This document shows positions 43,639-52,556 of a DNA stretch of 64,000 bases, in pieces. Location of the stretch: the NCBI RefSeq assembly GCF_031457495.1, contig NZ_JAVDWM010000001.1:2964001-3028000 (forward strand), given 5' to 3'. The translations under genes were made by a program, and so were the position numbers. This DNA is from Sphingopyxis sp. BE259. Its GTDB lineage: Bacteria > Pseudomonadota > Alphaproteobacteria > Sphingomonadales > Sphingomonadaceae. Under the pieces are notes generated by a model. That model worked only from the letters and a program-made list of their open reading frames with translations, did not search any database and had not been told where the DNA came from. The number at the start of each line of letters is the position of its first letter. Position 1 is the stretch's first letter.

Positions 43639-46235
43639 CGGCAGCGGCAGTCCGCACCACCTGCGCCTATTGCGGTGTCGGCTGCGGCATTCGCGCCACG
43701 GTGACGGGCGAGCGGACGGTCGAGATCGCGGGCGACCCCGATCATCCGGCGAACCGCGGGCGCCTCTGCTCGAAAGGCACGCACCTTGGCGAAACGGTCG
43801 GGCTCGAAGGACGCCTGCTCGCGCCCATGATCGGCAACAAGTGCGCGACCTGGGACAAGGCGCTCGACCTAGTCGCCAAGCGGTTCAAGGAGACGATCGC
43901 GCGCCATGGCCCCGGAAGCGTCGCCTTCTACGTCTCGGGCCAGCTGCTCACCGAAGATTATTATGTCGCGAACAAGCTGATGAAGGGGTTCATCGGCACC
44001 GCGAACGTCGACACCAATTCGCGCCTCTGCATGTCGAGCGCGGTCGCGGGGCATATGCGTGCCTTCGGCGAGGATGTCGTGCCCGCGACCTATGACGACC
44101 TCGACGCCGCCGACCTCTTCGTCCTCGTCGGGTCGAACACCGCCTGGTGCCACCCGATCGTCTATCAGCGCATACGAGCGCGCTGCGAGGCGGGCGCGAA
44201 GCTGGTCGTCATCGACCCGCGCCGCACCGAAACCGCCGAGGAAGCCGACCTGCACCTCGCGATCCGGCCCGGCAGCGACGTCGCGCTGATGAACGGGCTG
44301 CTCCGGCATTGCCGCGAGGCGGGGATCGTCGACGAGGCGTATCTGGCCGCGCATGTCGCGGTTCCGCACGAATTCTGGGACCAGCTTGGAGAGGGGAGCG
44401 ATCTGTGGTCGGTGGCAAAGACGTGCGACGTCGATGCCGCCGACCTCAGGCGCTTCCATGAACTGTTCGCCGCCCATCCGCGCACCGTCACCCTGTTCAG
44501 CCAGGGGATCAACCAGTCGACGTCGGGGACCGACCAGGTCAACGCAATCCTGAACATCCACCTCGCGACGGGACGCATAGGCAAGCCCGGTGCCGCCCCC
44601 TTTTCGATCACCGGCCAGCCCAATGCGATGGGCGGGCGCGAGGTCGGCGGGCTCGCTTCGACGCTCGCCGCGCATATGGACTTCGGACAAGAAAACCGCG
44701 ATCGCGTCCAGCGCTTCTGGGCCGCGCCAACGATGGCCGAAAAGCCGGGACTGAAGGCCGTCGATATGTTCCGCGCCATCGGCGAAGGCCGGATCAAGGC
44801 GCTGTGGGTGATGGCGACCAACCCCGCGGTGTCGATGCCCGACGCAAACCGTGTGCGCGAGGCGCTGGGCGCCTGCCCCTTCGTCGTGGTCAGCGACGTC
44901 ATGGAAAAGACCGATACCGGCGCCTTCGCGCACGTCCGCCTGCCCGCCGCCGCCTGGGGCGAAAAGGACGGCACCGTGACGAACAGCGACCGAACGATCA
45001 GCCGCCAGCGCGCGCTGTTTTCGCTGCCCGGCGCAGCCATGCCCGACTGGTGGATCGTCAAGGAGGTCGCGCGGCGCATGGGCTGGAAAAACGCCTTCGC
45101 CTATGACCGCCCCGCCGACATCTGGCGCGAGCATTGCCACCTGTCGAATTACGACAATGACGGCGCGCGCCTCTTCGCCCTGCCCGGCGCGGCGCAGGGC
45201 GGCAACGCCGCCTATGACGCGATGGAGCCCTTTCGCTGGGGCGGCGATCGTCCGTTCGCCGATGGGCGTTTTTCGACCGGCGACCGCCGCGCGCGGCTGG
45301 TCACCGTCGTGCAGAAGGCGCTGCCCGAACCGCTCGCCAAATGGCCGCTCACGCTCAACACCGGGCGCTACCGCGATCAGTGGCATAGCATGACGCGCAC
45401 CGGCCTCGCCCCCAAGCTCGCGCGCCACCGCGAGGAACCGCTGGTCGAGGTCCACCCCGCCGACGGCGCGCGGCTCGGCCTGACCGACGGCGGCCTCGCG
45501 CGCGTCGAAACGCCGCAGGGCGACAGCCTCTATCGCGTCGCCTTTCATCCCGGTCAGCGCATCGGCGAATTGTTCGTGCCGATCCACTGGACCGACCGGA
45601 CGTCGAGCGGGGGGCGCACCGGCCTGTTGTCGCGTCCGCTTGTCGATCCCGTGTCGGGCCAGCCCGGTTTCAAGCGGACCCCCGCCGCTATTGCGCCGGT
45701 CGCGCCGCACTGGCGCGGCTTTCTGCTGCTGGCCCGCCAACTTTCGCAAACCCCGCGATGCCTGTGGGCGACGCGTGTCGCCGTGCCATCGGGCGTGATG
45801 TGGGAGCTGGCGGGCAATAACGATCTCAAGGCGATCGAGGCGCTGTTGCCGAAAGGCGAGCGCATCGAGGCGCAGGATACCGCGCGTGGGACGCGCCGCA
45901 TTGCCGTCGTCGCGAACGGACACCTGGCTGGCGCGCTCTTCGTCACGGCCAGCGGCGAACTGCCGCCGCGCGACTGGCTGATCGCGCAGCTGAGCGCCCC
46001 CAAGGTTGCGCCCACCTTGCTCGCCGGACGCGCGCCGGGCGTGCAAGCCGATCGCGGTCCGATCATTTGTGCCTGCTTCGATGTCGGCCTGAAAACGATC
46101 GCTGCCGCAATCCGCGATCAGAGCCTGGCCGACGTCGCGGCGATTGGCGCCGCGCTGGGCGCCGGCACCAACTGCGGATCGTGCCGCCCAGCCCTTGCAC
46201 GCATCCTGACCGACGAGAAAAGCGATGCAGCCTGA
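43635..46235 (+). CDS. nasC: Assimilatory nitrate reductase catalytic subunit
   Basis: This molybdopterin oxidoreductase reduces nitrate to nitrite in the cytoplasm. The 866-residue protein has the N-terminal [4Fe-4S] motif Cys10, Cys13, Cys17 and Cys45. Molybdopterin domains follow (for example SNTAWCHPIVYQRI, ITGQPNAMGGREVGG and WVMATNPAVSMPD). A dinucleotide-binding domain comes next (LTLNTGRYRDQWHSMTRTG). The C-terminal BFD-like [2Fe-2S] domain has Cys812, Cys814, Cys847 and Cys850. There is no Tat signal, as expected for the assimilatory type. The start is GTG, overlapping nirD. The symbol follows alphaproteobacterial usage; nasA and narB are names used elsewhere. It overlaps cobA by 11 bases. 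Confidence 0.95.
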   Translation: MTAAAVRTTCAYCGVGCGIRATVTGERTVEIAGDPDHPANRGRLCSKGTHLGETVGLEGRLLAPMIGNKCATWDKALDLVAKRFKETIARHGPGSVAFYVSGQLLTEDYYVANKLMKGFIGTANVDTNSRLCMSSAVAGHMRAFGEDVVPATYDDLDAADLFVLVGSNTAWCHPIVYQRIRARCEAGAKLVVIDPRRTETAEEADLHLAIRPGSDVALMNGLLRHCREAGIVDEAYLAAHVAVPHEFWDQLGEGSDLWSVAKTCDVDAADLRRFHELFAAHPRTVTLFSQGINQSTSGTDQVNAILNIHLATGRIGKPGAAPFSITGQPNAMGGREVGGLASTLAAHMDFGQENRDRVQRFWAAPTMAEKPGLKAVDMFRAIGEGRIKALWVMATNPAVSMPDANRVREALGACPFVVVSDVMEKTDTGAFAHVRLPAAAWGEKDGTVTNSDRTISRQRALFSLPGAAMPDWWIVKEVARRMGWKNAFAYDRPADIWREHCHLSNYDNDGARLFALPGAAQGGNAAYDAMEPFRWGGDRPFADGRFSTGDRRARLVTVVQKALPEPLAKWPLTLNTGRYRDQWHSMTRTGLAPKLARHREEPLVEVHPADGARLGLTDGGLARVETPQGDSLYRVAFHPGQRIGELFVPIHWTDRTSSGGRTGLLSRPLVDPVSGQPGFKRTPAAIAPVAPHWRGFLLLARQLSQTPRCLWATRVAVPSGVMWELAGNNDLKAIEALLPKGERIEAQDTARGTRRIAVVANGHLAGALFVTASGELPPRDWLIAQLSAPKVAPTLLAGRAPGVQADRGPIICACFDVGLKTIAAAIRDQSLADVAAIGAALGAGTNCGSCRPALARILTDEKSDAA

Positions 46236-47025
46236 CGATTTTGCGCCCGGCACCGTCTGGCTGGTCGGCGCCGGACCGGGCGATCCCGAACTGCTCACGA
46301 TGAAGGCGGTGCGCCTGATCGAATGTGCCGACATCGTGCTCTACGATGCCCTCGTCGGCGACGGTGTGCTCGCGCTGATCCCCGCCACGACCGAGGCGGT
46401 CAGCGTCGGGAAGCGGTCTGGACGCCACTCGAAAGATCAACGCACGATCGACGCAATGCTGATCGATGCAGCGGCGGCAGGCAAGCGCGTCGTGCGCCTG
46501 AAGGGCGGAGATCCCTCGATCTTTGGCCGATCGACCGAGGAGCTGACCGCGCTGCGCGACGCCGGATTCGCCGTCCGCATCTGCCCCGGCGTGACGACGG
46601 CCTGCGCCGCTGCGGCGTCCGCCGGCATCTCGCTCACCCTGCGGGGCGTGGCCCGCGATGTCCGCTTCGTCACCGCGCACAGCAAGCGCGGCGCGGCGCT
46701 CGACATCGACTGGAACTCGCTCGCGCATGGCGGATCGACCCTTGCCTTCTACATGGGGCGCGAAGCCGCGGGAGAGATCATGCGGGGCTTGATGCGGGCG
46801 GGTATGCCGGCCGATATGCCTGTGATGATCGCGTGCAACGTCAGCGAGCCCGGCGAACATAGGCTGGCGACGCGCCTGAACCTGGTCGAACTCGCGACAA
46901 AATCATTCGCTGCCGACGCGCCGACATTGATTCTGATCGGTGCCGCAGTGATGCCGGCCGAAGTCGTACCCGCCATATTGGAGAATCGCGAACGGTCACC
47001 TGGATGGCCAAGCATTCCCAAATGA
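46225..47025 (+). CDS. cobA: Uroporphyrinogen-III C-methyltransferase
   Basis: This 266-residue SAM-dependent methyltransferase makes precorrin-2, the precursor of sirohaem needed by NirB. It carries the SUMT signatures VGAGPGDPELLTMKAVRLI (residues 14-32), RLKGGDPSIFGR, and PGVTTACAAAASAGISLT. Only the methyltransferase part is present; the dehydrogenase/ferrochelatase functions found in CysG are absent and must be elsewhere. It overlaps the nitrate reductase gene by 11 bases and is the last clear gene of the nitrate operon. Confidence 0.93.
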   Translation: MQPDDFAPGTVWLVGAGPGDPELLTMKAVRLIECADIVLYDALVGDGVLALIPATTEAVSVGKRSGRHSKDQRTIDAMLIDAAAAGKRVVRLKGGDPSIFGRSTEELTALRDAGFAVRICPGVTTACAAAASAGISLTLRGVARDVRFVTAHSKRGAALDIDWNSLAHGGSTLAFYMGREAAGEIMRGLMRAGMPADMPVMIACNVSEPGEHRLATRLNLVELATKSFAADAPTLILIGAAVMPAEVVPAILENRERSPGWPSIPK

Positions 47026-47159
47026 TCGGCGCGACACCTTGCGCCGCTTCGGTTAGCTTCGAAGGCGCGCAGCCGACCATCACCGCCCATGCCAAACCGC
47101 TCGGCCGCGAGACGGCGCGCTCGACGCCAGCGACCGGCTTTGCCGATATAGAGCTCTGA
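47022..47159 (+). CDS. Possible 45-residue open frame after cobA
   Basis: A short frame starts with ATG overlapping the cobA stop (ATGA), the same coupling seen elsewhere in this operon, and runs 45 codons to a TGA. The product is soluble and Thr/Ala-rich, with no motif I recognise. It may be the remnant of a longer gene or chance. The following 106 bases, up to the recombinase stop, hold nothing I can assign. Confidence 0.3.
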   Translation: MIGATPCAASVSFEGAQPTITAHAKPLGRETARSTPATGFADIEL

Positions 47160-47265
47160 TTTCTTGGCCGCTAGCTGACTGACAGCTTTTGGCGGTCAAA
47201 TAAAGAGAGCGGACGTTCCGCAGCAATCCGGAGCGCTCGCTCTCTAGCATGTCGAGCATTGATCG

Positions 47266-47895
47266 TTAGACTTCGATCCCTTCCGCCAACGTCAGGGCAT
47301 CTTCCACATCAACGCCGAGGTATCGCACCGTGTTTTCGATTTTGGTGTGGCCCAGAAGAATTTGTACGGCGCGCAAATTCCCAGTCGCCTTGTAGATAAT
47401 CGACGCCTTCGTTCTCCGGAGCGAATGTGTTCCATAGTCCTCGCTTCGTAGGCCGACCGCGGTAACCCAATCATCAACAAGCCGCGCATATTGCCGCGTG
47501 CTCATATGGGCAGAGTGGTCGATACGGCTGAGGAACGCATAGTCCTCGATCGCTCCGCCACGCCGCTCGAGCCATGCCAAGAGGCTTCCGCGCGCGTCCG
47601 ACATTATTTCGAATTGAACTGGTCGGCCCGTCTTCTGCTGAACTACGATTGCCCGCGTTCGCAACTCTCCACCTGTCACCAGATCGCCGATCTTGATCTT
47701 CACCAGATCACAGCCCCGCAGTTTGCTGTCGATCGCAAGATCGAACAGCGCCCGGTCTCGAAGTCGGTGCTCGCGATCAAGATGAAAGCGAGTGGCCCAA
47801 ATCTGACGTGGTTTCAGTGGGCGCTTTGTTCCAACCTTCCTGCCGGCATTCCACGCCGGACGTGGTATCGAATAGTCAAATTCAGACCTTCCCAT
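47266..47895 (-). CDS. Small tyrosine recombinase/integrase
   Basis: The 209-residue protein is little more than a catalytic tyrosine recombinase domain. Visible catalytic elements are Arg in IDSKLRGCDL, Lys in QQKTGRPV, HxxR in THSLRRTK, His in LLGHTKIENT and the nucleophile Tyr in TVRYLGVD. The usual N-terminal core-binding domain is missing or very short. The ATG at 47895 has AGGAGA upstream. No integrase-linked genes accompany it, so it may be a stand-alone integrase or the last trace of an element inserted at the end of the nitrate operon. Confidence 0.88.
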   Translation of the reverse strand: MGRSEFDYSIPRPAWNAGRKVGTKRPLKPRQIWATRFHLDREHRLRDRALFDLAIDSKLRGCDLVKIKIGDLVTGGELRTRAIVVQQKTGRPVQFEIMSDARGSLLAWLERRGGAIEDYAFLSRIDHSAHMSTRQYARLVDDWVTAVGLRSEDYGTHSLRRTKASIIYKATGNLRAVQILLGHTKIENTVRYLGVDVEDALTLAEGIEV

Positions 47896-47913
47896 GATCG
47901 TTCTCCTGTGGCC

Positions 47914-47981
47914 ATGATGGCCTTCCAAGGAACGCTCGAGTGCGCGGGTGGGCGGTCGTCGCCGGACCGAATGGCCATCAT
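47914..47981. repeat. 9-bp inverted repeat upstream of the recombinase gene
   Basis: ATGATGGCC (47914-47922) and GGCCATCAT (47973-47981) are perfect inverted copies, 50 bases apart, directly upstream of the recombinase gene. They could be arm-type recombinase sites or a regulatory site; there is no further support. Confidence 0.35.
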
Positions 47982-48034
47982 CGGCTAAATAAAAAGGTCC
48001 TGTAAGGGCGATCTGCTTAGGTCAGATCTTGCCG

Positions 48035-49237
48035 TCAATGATTCGAACTGAGGTCGGCGAAAATGCGCGCTGACGGCTTGATCCGCCGCTTCTTTCCCAA
48101 ACCCTCGACGGCGACCAGACCGAAGCGCTGACCGTAGCCGAGCATCCATTCGAAATTGTCGAGCAGCGACCAGTAGAAATAGCCGCGCACGTCAGCGCCG
48201 ACGTCGATGGCTCGGCGGACGCCGGCAAGCGCGCTCGCAATGAAAGCCGCGCGGCGCTCGTCATCTTCGCCGACATAGCCATTTTCCGTGACGACCATCG
48301 GCACCGCCCAACGGCTCGCCACCCATTCGCACACCGCTCCGATCGCCTCGGGCCGGTCCTCCCAGCCCATGGTGGTGGCGATCCCGCCCTGGGCCACCCC
48401 CACACTGCCATCGGCGCGGCTGGTCACGCGCGAATAGGTCTGGACGCCAACGAAATCATCTTCCTCGGCAGCGTCGAGAAACGGCGCATAATAGGTTTCG
48501 CGCCGCGCATCGCGATAGGCTTCGCCGCCGGGCTCGGCATCTTCTTCGGATAAGGCCAGCGTCATCCCAACCGCGAGGCCGGAACGTTCGGCACGGATCG
48601 CCGCCCGCGCGGCGCGATGCGCGGCCAGACCGTTGCCGAAGATCGCGTCTTCGGGACTGTGCAGGAAGAAGGCGTCGAGAGGTGCGCCGAGCGCGCGTTC
48701 GGCGGCGGCGCGTTGCTCCGCGCTGGCGCGGGCGCGGAAATAGGGTGCGGCGATCGCAGGCAGATTGAGTTCGTTGATCGTGCAGACGAGCGCGAGGCCG
48801 TCGAGCGCTCGGACCGTTCGCGCCGCCTGTTCGGCAAAGCGCTCGGGAAATTCGCTCGATGTCAGTCCGCCGCGCGCCGCCATCCAGCGCGGCTGGGTGA
48901 AATGATGCAGCGTTACCGCCGGCGCGATCCCGCGTGCTAGGCAGCTATCCGCGACCCGCCGGTAATGATCGAGCGCGGCCTGCGACACGAACCCCGGTTC
49001 GGGCTCGACCCGTGCCCACTCGACCGAAAAGCGATACGCGTTGAAGCCAAGGTCGGCGGCAATGCCGATATCCTCGGCGTAGCGGTGATAATGGTCGGCG
49101 GCGTCGCCAGAGGGTTCGAGAAACAGCGATGGCTTGGCATGTTCGAGCGCCCAGCAATCCGAATGGACGTTGCTGCCCTCGACTTGGTGCGCCGCGGTCG
49201 CGGCGCCCCACAGAAATTGCGACGGGAGGCGGCTCAT
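48035..49237 (-). CDS. GH1 family beta-glucosidase
   Basis: This 400-residue retaining glycosidase of family GH1 shows LWGAATAAHQVEG at the N-terminus, LHHFTQPRWMAARGG (residues 110-124), the acid/base Glu156 in TINELN, the nucleophile Glu318 in VVTENGY, and the substrate-binding YWSLLDNFEWMLGYGQRFG near the end. Leu replaces the usual Pro after the acid/base Glu. No signal peptide is visible, so it should hydrolyse imported beta-glycosides in the cytoplasm. It is the second gene of a minus-strand pair, overlapping the dioxygenase gene by 4 bases. Confidence 0.93.
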   Translation of the reverse strand: MSRLPSQFLWGAATAAHQVEGSNVHSDCWALEHAKPSLFLEPSGDAADHYHRYAEDIGIAADLGFNAYRFSVEWARVEPEPGFVSQAALDHYRRVADSCLARGIAPAVTLHHFTQPRWMAARGGLTSSEFPERFAEQAARTVRALDGLALVCTINELNLPAIAAPYFRARASAEQRAAAERALGAPLDAFFLHSPEDAIFGNGLAAHRAARAAIRAERSGLAVGMTLALSEEDAEPGGEAYRDARRETYYAPFLDAAEEDDFVGVQTYSRVTSRADGSVGVAQGGIATTMGWEDRPEAIGAVCEWVASRWAVPMVVTENGYVGEDDERRAAFIASALAGVRRAIDVGADVRGYFYWSLLDNFEWMLGYGQRFGLVAVEGLGKKRRIKPSARIFADLSSNH

Positions 49238-49944
49238 GCGCCGACGTCGCGGCTGGAGAAATTAAAGATATAGGCGCGGCGCGGCCGATCCGTCGTCCGG
49301 TTGCCCGAGGTGAAATGCGGCGTGCCATAATTATGGACTGTCGCTCCGCCCGCCTTGAGCGGGCATGCGACAATCTTATCAAAATCCAGCCGTGTTTCGG
49401 GATCGCGGATCGCAAGCAGCCGCTGGCTGTAATCGGCGTCGCCACCCGCGATATAATGATCGAGCAGCGGCGCGTTATGGACACCGGGGATGAAATGCAT
49501 GCAGCCATTCTCTTCGTCGACATCGTCGAGCGCGACCCAGAATTGCACATATTCGTCCGACGGAACGGGCGTTCCCGCGGGGGTTAACGGCATCTGTGCA
49601 TAGCTGTAATCCTGGTGCCAGGGCGTCGTCGCGAGCTGGCCGGGCTCCTTGTAGATCAACATGTCGAACACCGGCTTGGGATCGGTGACGCCAAGAAGTT
49701 CGCGCGCCATGTCGCGCGCCGCGTCGAGCGCCGGATTGGCGCGAAAGATGGGATGATAGGCCGAGGGAATCATGATCTGCCGTGTCGTCATGCCCAGCGG
49801 ATTGTCGGTCGCGCTACAGTCGATCTCGCCGCGCAGCATCGCATCATAGACGCCCGCCAACGCCGCGACCGTTTCAGCGCCGACAAGCTGCGGAATGACC
49901 AGAAACCCATCGCGCCGGAAGCGCTCGACGTCGATCCGCTGCAT
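49234..49944 (-). CDS. PhyH family Fe(II)/2-oxoglutarate dioxygenase 1
   Basis: The 236-residue protein belongs to the phytanoyl-CoA dioxygenase (PhyH) family of non-haem iron oxygenases. The iron-binding facial triad is His110-x-Asp112 (PWHQD) and His210 (TPHFTSGN). The 2-oxoglutarate-binding Arg is probably in RPRRAYIF. ENGCMHFIPGVHN is a family-typical turn. The ATG at 49944 is preceded by GAGGAAA. It is transcribed with the GH1 gene and divergently from the TonB receptor gene. Substrate unknown; see the three homologues downstream. Confidence 0.9.
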   Translation of the reverse strand: MQRIDVERFRRDGFLVIPQLVGAETVAALAGVYDAMLRGEIDCSATDNPLGMTTRQIMIPSAYHPIFRANPALDAARDMARELLGVTDPKPVFDMLIYKEPGQLATTPWHQDYSYAQMPLTPAGTPVPSDEYVQFWVALDDVDEENGCMHFIPGVHNAPLLDHYIAGGDADYSQRLLAIRDPETRLDFDKIVACPLKAGGATVHNYGTPHFTSGNRTTDRPRRAYIFNFSSRDVGA

Positions 49945-50025
49945 CTTTTTCCTCGATCCCGATGCCGCGGCGCAATGCCAAGGCTCGCGAGTCAGAATAA
50001 ATTGAACCATTGACAAAATGCAAGA

Positions 50026-50038
50026 TTAGATCGAATTT
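50026..50038. promoter_or_regulatory. Candidate operator in the divergent dioxygenase/TonB-receptor control region
   Basis: TTAGATCGAATTT lies in an AT-rich stretch 44 bases before the TonB receptor start. It matches the complement of the left arm of the inverted repeat at 56377 (TTAGATCTATTTT) at 11 of 13 positions. A shared regulator of both sugar-island promoters is possible. Confidence 0.4.
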
Positions 50039-50081
50039 GAACTCAATTAAAAAATATCGATAAATTGGTGGGAGAGCGATT

Positions 50082-52550
50082 ATGCGGAAGGTGCGGAGAA
50101 ATCTCGCGTGTACGGTGGCGATGCCGTTCGGGCTGCTCGCGCTGGCGCCGGTTTCCGTCGCAGCGCGGGGCCCAGCCGAAGTCAGCGAGAACGACAACGA
50201 CAGGGCGGTCATCATCGTGACCGCGCAAAGGCGCGCCGAGGACGTGCAGGATGTGCCGATCACCGTGTCGGTGGCCACGCAAGACCAGCTGGACATCCAG
50301 AATATCACCACCACCACCGATCTTGTCCGCGCGGTACCGGCGCTGACCGCGACCGATCAGGGGGTTTTCCAGGTACGCGGGATCGGAACGCGCGGTTTCG
50401 GACGGTCCGCCGAGCAATCGGTCTCGGTGGTGATGGATGGTGTTGTCCTTGGCCGCGGGCTGACCAACGCGCTGTACGATGTCGAAACCGTCGAAGTCCT
50501 GTCGGGACCGCAGGGCACGCTGTTCGGCAAGAACTCCAACGCGGGGCTTATCAACGTCACGACCAAGGCGCCTAAGCTGGGCCAAACCGAGTTCATTGGC
50601 CACCTTAATATCGGCAATCGCGATTACATCCACGGCTATGCAATCGCGAACCTGCCGCTTGGCGACACGGCGGCGCTGCGCATCAGCTATCGGCACACCC
50701 GCACCGGGAAGGTCGTTTACAACGAGTTTTACGACGAATGGGACCGCAACACCGACGACGGCGTGCGCGCCCGGTTCCGGTGGCAACCGAGCGACCGGCT
50801 CACCATCGACCTATCCGCCGATTATCAGCGTCTGGCGAGCAACGGCGTCAACGGATCGGCCGATTTCGCTGGCGTCGGTGTTCAGGTCGAAGCGCCACGC
50901 GGATCTGCGCTCGAAGCCACGCTGGCCGCGTGCGGCATCGTCGCCAGCCCGAAAAACAACAAGACGTGTGGCGACAGCCTGCGCGTCGCAGGCATCGACG
51001 AGGGTGACACCTATGGCCGCGAAAATTATGGCGGATCGCTCGCGATCGACTGGGAGCTCGCCGAGGGGCTGACACTCACCTCGATCACCGCCCTGCGCAA
51101 GACTCGCAAGGGCGAATTTGGTATCGATGCCGACCTTGCGGGCGATTTCGCCGATACCGTTCCCGCGAACCTGCTCGACCGCAACCTCATCCCCTACACC
51201 TCCAAAACCTGGAGCCAGGAGCTCCGCATTGCCTCATCGACGGACAATCCGGTGAGCTTCGTTGCGGGGGTCTATTATGCGAGAACTGACACGCTGGACG
51301 TGATCGATCAAAGCGGTACGCTCGGTTTCAATCTTGGCGGACTGGAGTTCCGCCGCAATCCCACCTTCATCATCGACCAGCGCGATTATGCCGCTTTTGG
51401 ACAGGTGGATTGGCGCATCACGCCCGCACTCAAACTCTTCATCGGCGGGCGGGTGACGCATAACGACCTGGAAGACTTCAGCTTCAACTCGTTCGATCGT
51501 TCGGTCACCGCCGGCGGTCCCTATATCTACACCGGCGACACCGGGTTCTTCTCGGTGCTTCCGGTCAATAGCTGCACGCTTGCCGGCGGCCTTCCATTCG
51601 CCGAGCTCCCTGCGGCTCAGCAGATTCCGTGTCCGGCTGGCACCAGCCTTACAGAGCCAGCCCGGGTCAAGAAAACCGGCTTTAGCGGAACGGCCGGGGT
51701 CACGTATGAGCTGAGCCCAGATACCATGCTCTTCGCGCGCTACGCCCGCGGCTACAAAGGGCCGTTCCTCAATGAATCGGTAACCTACACACCCACCCTC
51801 GCGCGTCAGCCGCTGAAGGTGAATCCGGAATATGTCGACTCCGTCGACGTCGGCATCAAGACGCGGCTGTTCAATCGCTTCGCTTTCAACCTCAGCGCCT
51901 TTTATAGCAAGTTCGACGGGTATCAGACGACGATCTTTGTGCCGCCGGTGCCGCCGCAGGTGGTCATCAACTTCATTCAGGGCAACGCCGACGGCACCAC
52001 CACCAAGGGGGTCGAGGCTTCGTTCTATGGCGATCTGACGTCGAACCTGACGCTGTCGGGAGGTATCATCTACAATGAAGCAAGCTACGGCAAAGACTTC
52101 CGGGTGCCTTGCACGACCGATCCGAGCGGCGTTTGCGCGCCGCTGAAGCAGCTGCCCTTTGCGCCGCGATGGAAGGCGACATTCGCCGGCGAGTATAAGC
52201 GCGAGATTGCCAGGAACATCGAAGGCTTTGCCCAATTCGACCTCGATTTTTCGGACAAGTATAGTTACGGATCGAGCCCCGGCAACCCGACGTCGCCGTC
52301 GCGATTTCTGATGGGATTGCGCGGCGGATTGCGCTTCAGCGAAGGCCGCTTTGGCCTCGCCGCCTTTTGCCGCAACTGCCTCGACAAACGCTATCCGATC
52401 ACCACGACATTCGACGGGTTCGCGGGCTTCAACGGCGCGTTCACTCCGGCCGTTCCCGGTGGCCCTGCCCCCACCGGCGGCGCGTTCGTCCAGTTCCTCA
52501 CGGCGGATTCGTATCGCGTGTGGGGCGTGACCCTTGATGCCAGTTTTTGA
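50082..52550 (+). CDS. TonB-dependent outer-membrane receptor (glycoside island)
   Basis: The 822-residue protein has a signal peptide (cut near VSVAA), a TonB-box-like stretch VIIVTAQRRAEDVQDVPITV, and a plug domain with FQVRGIGTRGFG and EVLSGPQGTLFGKNSNAG. The barrel ends in GVTLDASF with terminal Phe. It should bring a bulky glycoside across the outer membrane. GGGAGAG precedes the ATG by 7 bases. It leads the operon of the isomerase, esterase and symporter genes, with a 6-base gap to the next gene. Confidence 0.95.
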   Translation: MRKVRRNLACTVAMPFGLLALAPVSVAARGPAEVSENDNDRAVIIVTAQRRAEDVQDVPITVSVATQDQLDIQNITTTTDLVRAVPALTATDQGVFQVRGIGTRGFGRSAEQSVSVVMDGVVLGRGLTNALYDVETVEVLSGPQGTLFGKNSNAGLINVTTKAPKLGQTEFIGHLNIGNRDYIHGYAIANLPLGDTAALRISYRHTRTGKVVYNEFYDEWDRNTDDGVRARFRWQPSDRLTIDLSADYQRLASNGVNGSADFAGVGVQVEAPRGSALEATLAACGIVASPKNNKTCGDSLRVAGIDEGDTYGRENYGGSLAIDWELAEGLTLTSITALRKTRKGEFGIDADLAGDFADTVPANLLDRNLIPYTSKTWSQELRIASSTDNPVSFVAGVYYARTDTLDVIDQSGTLGFNLGGLEFRRNPTFIIDQRDYAAFGQVDWRITPALKLFIGGRVTHNDLEDFSFNSFDRSVTAGGPYIYTGDTGFFSVLPVNSCTLAGGLPFAELPAAQQIPCPAGTSLTEPARVKKTGFSGTAGVTYELSPDTMLFARYARGYKGPFLNESVTYTPTLARQPLKVNPEYVDSVDVGIKTRLFNRFAFNLSAFYSKFDGYQTTIFVPPVPPQVVINFIQGNADGTTTKGVEASFYGDLTSNLTLSGGIIYNEASYGKDFRVPCTTDPSGVCAPLKQLPFAPRWKATFAGEYKREIARNIEGFAQFDLDFSDKYSYGSSPGNPTSPSRFLMGLRGGLRFSEGRFGLAAFCRNCLDKRYPITTTFDGFAGFNGAFTPAVPGGPAPTGGAFVQFLTADSYRVWGVTLDASF

Positions 52551-52556
52551 CCCTCG

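Noticed and set aside
43869..46334. 821-codon open frame antisense to the nitrate reductase gene
   Set aside because: Shadow frame; the plus strand carries the complete molybdopterin enzyme with cluster cysteines and operon overlaps.
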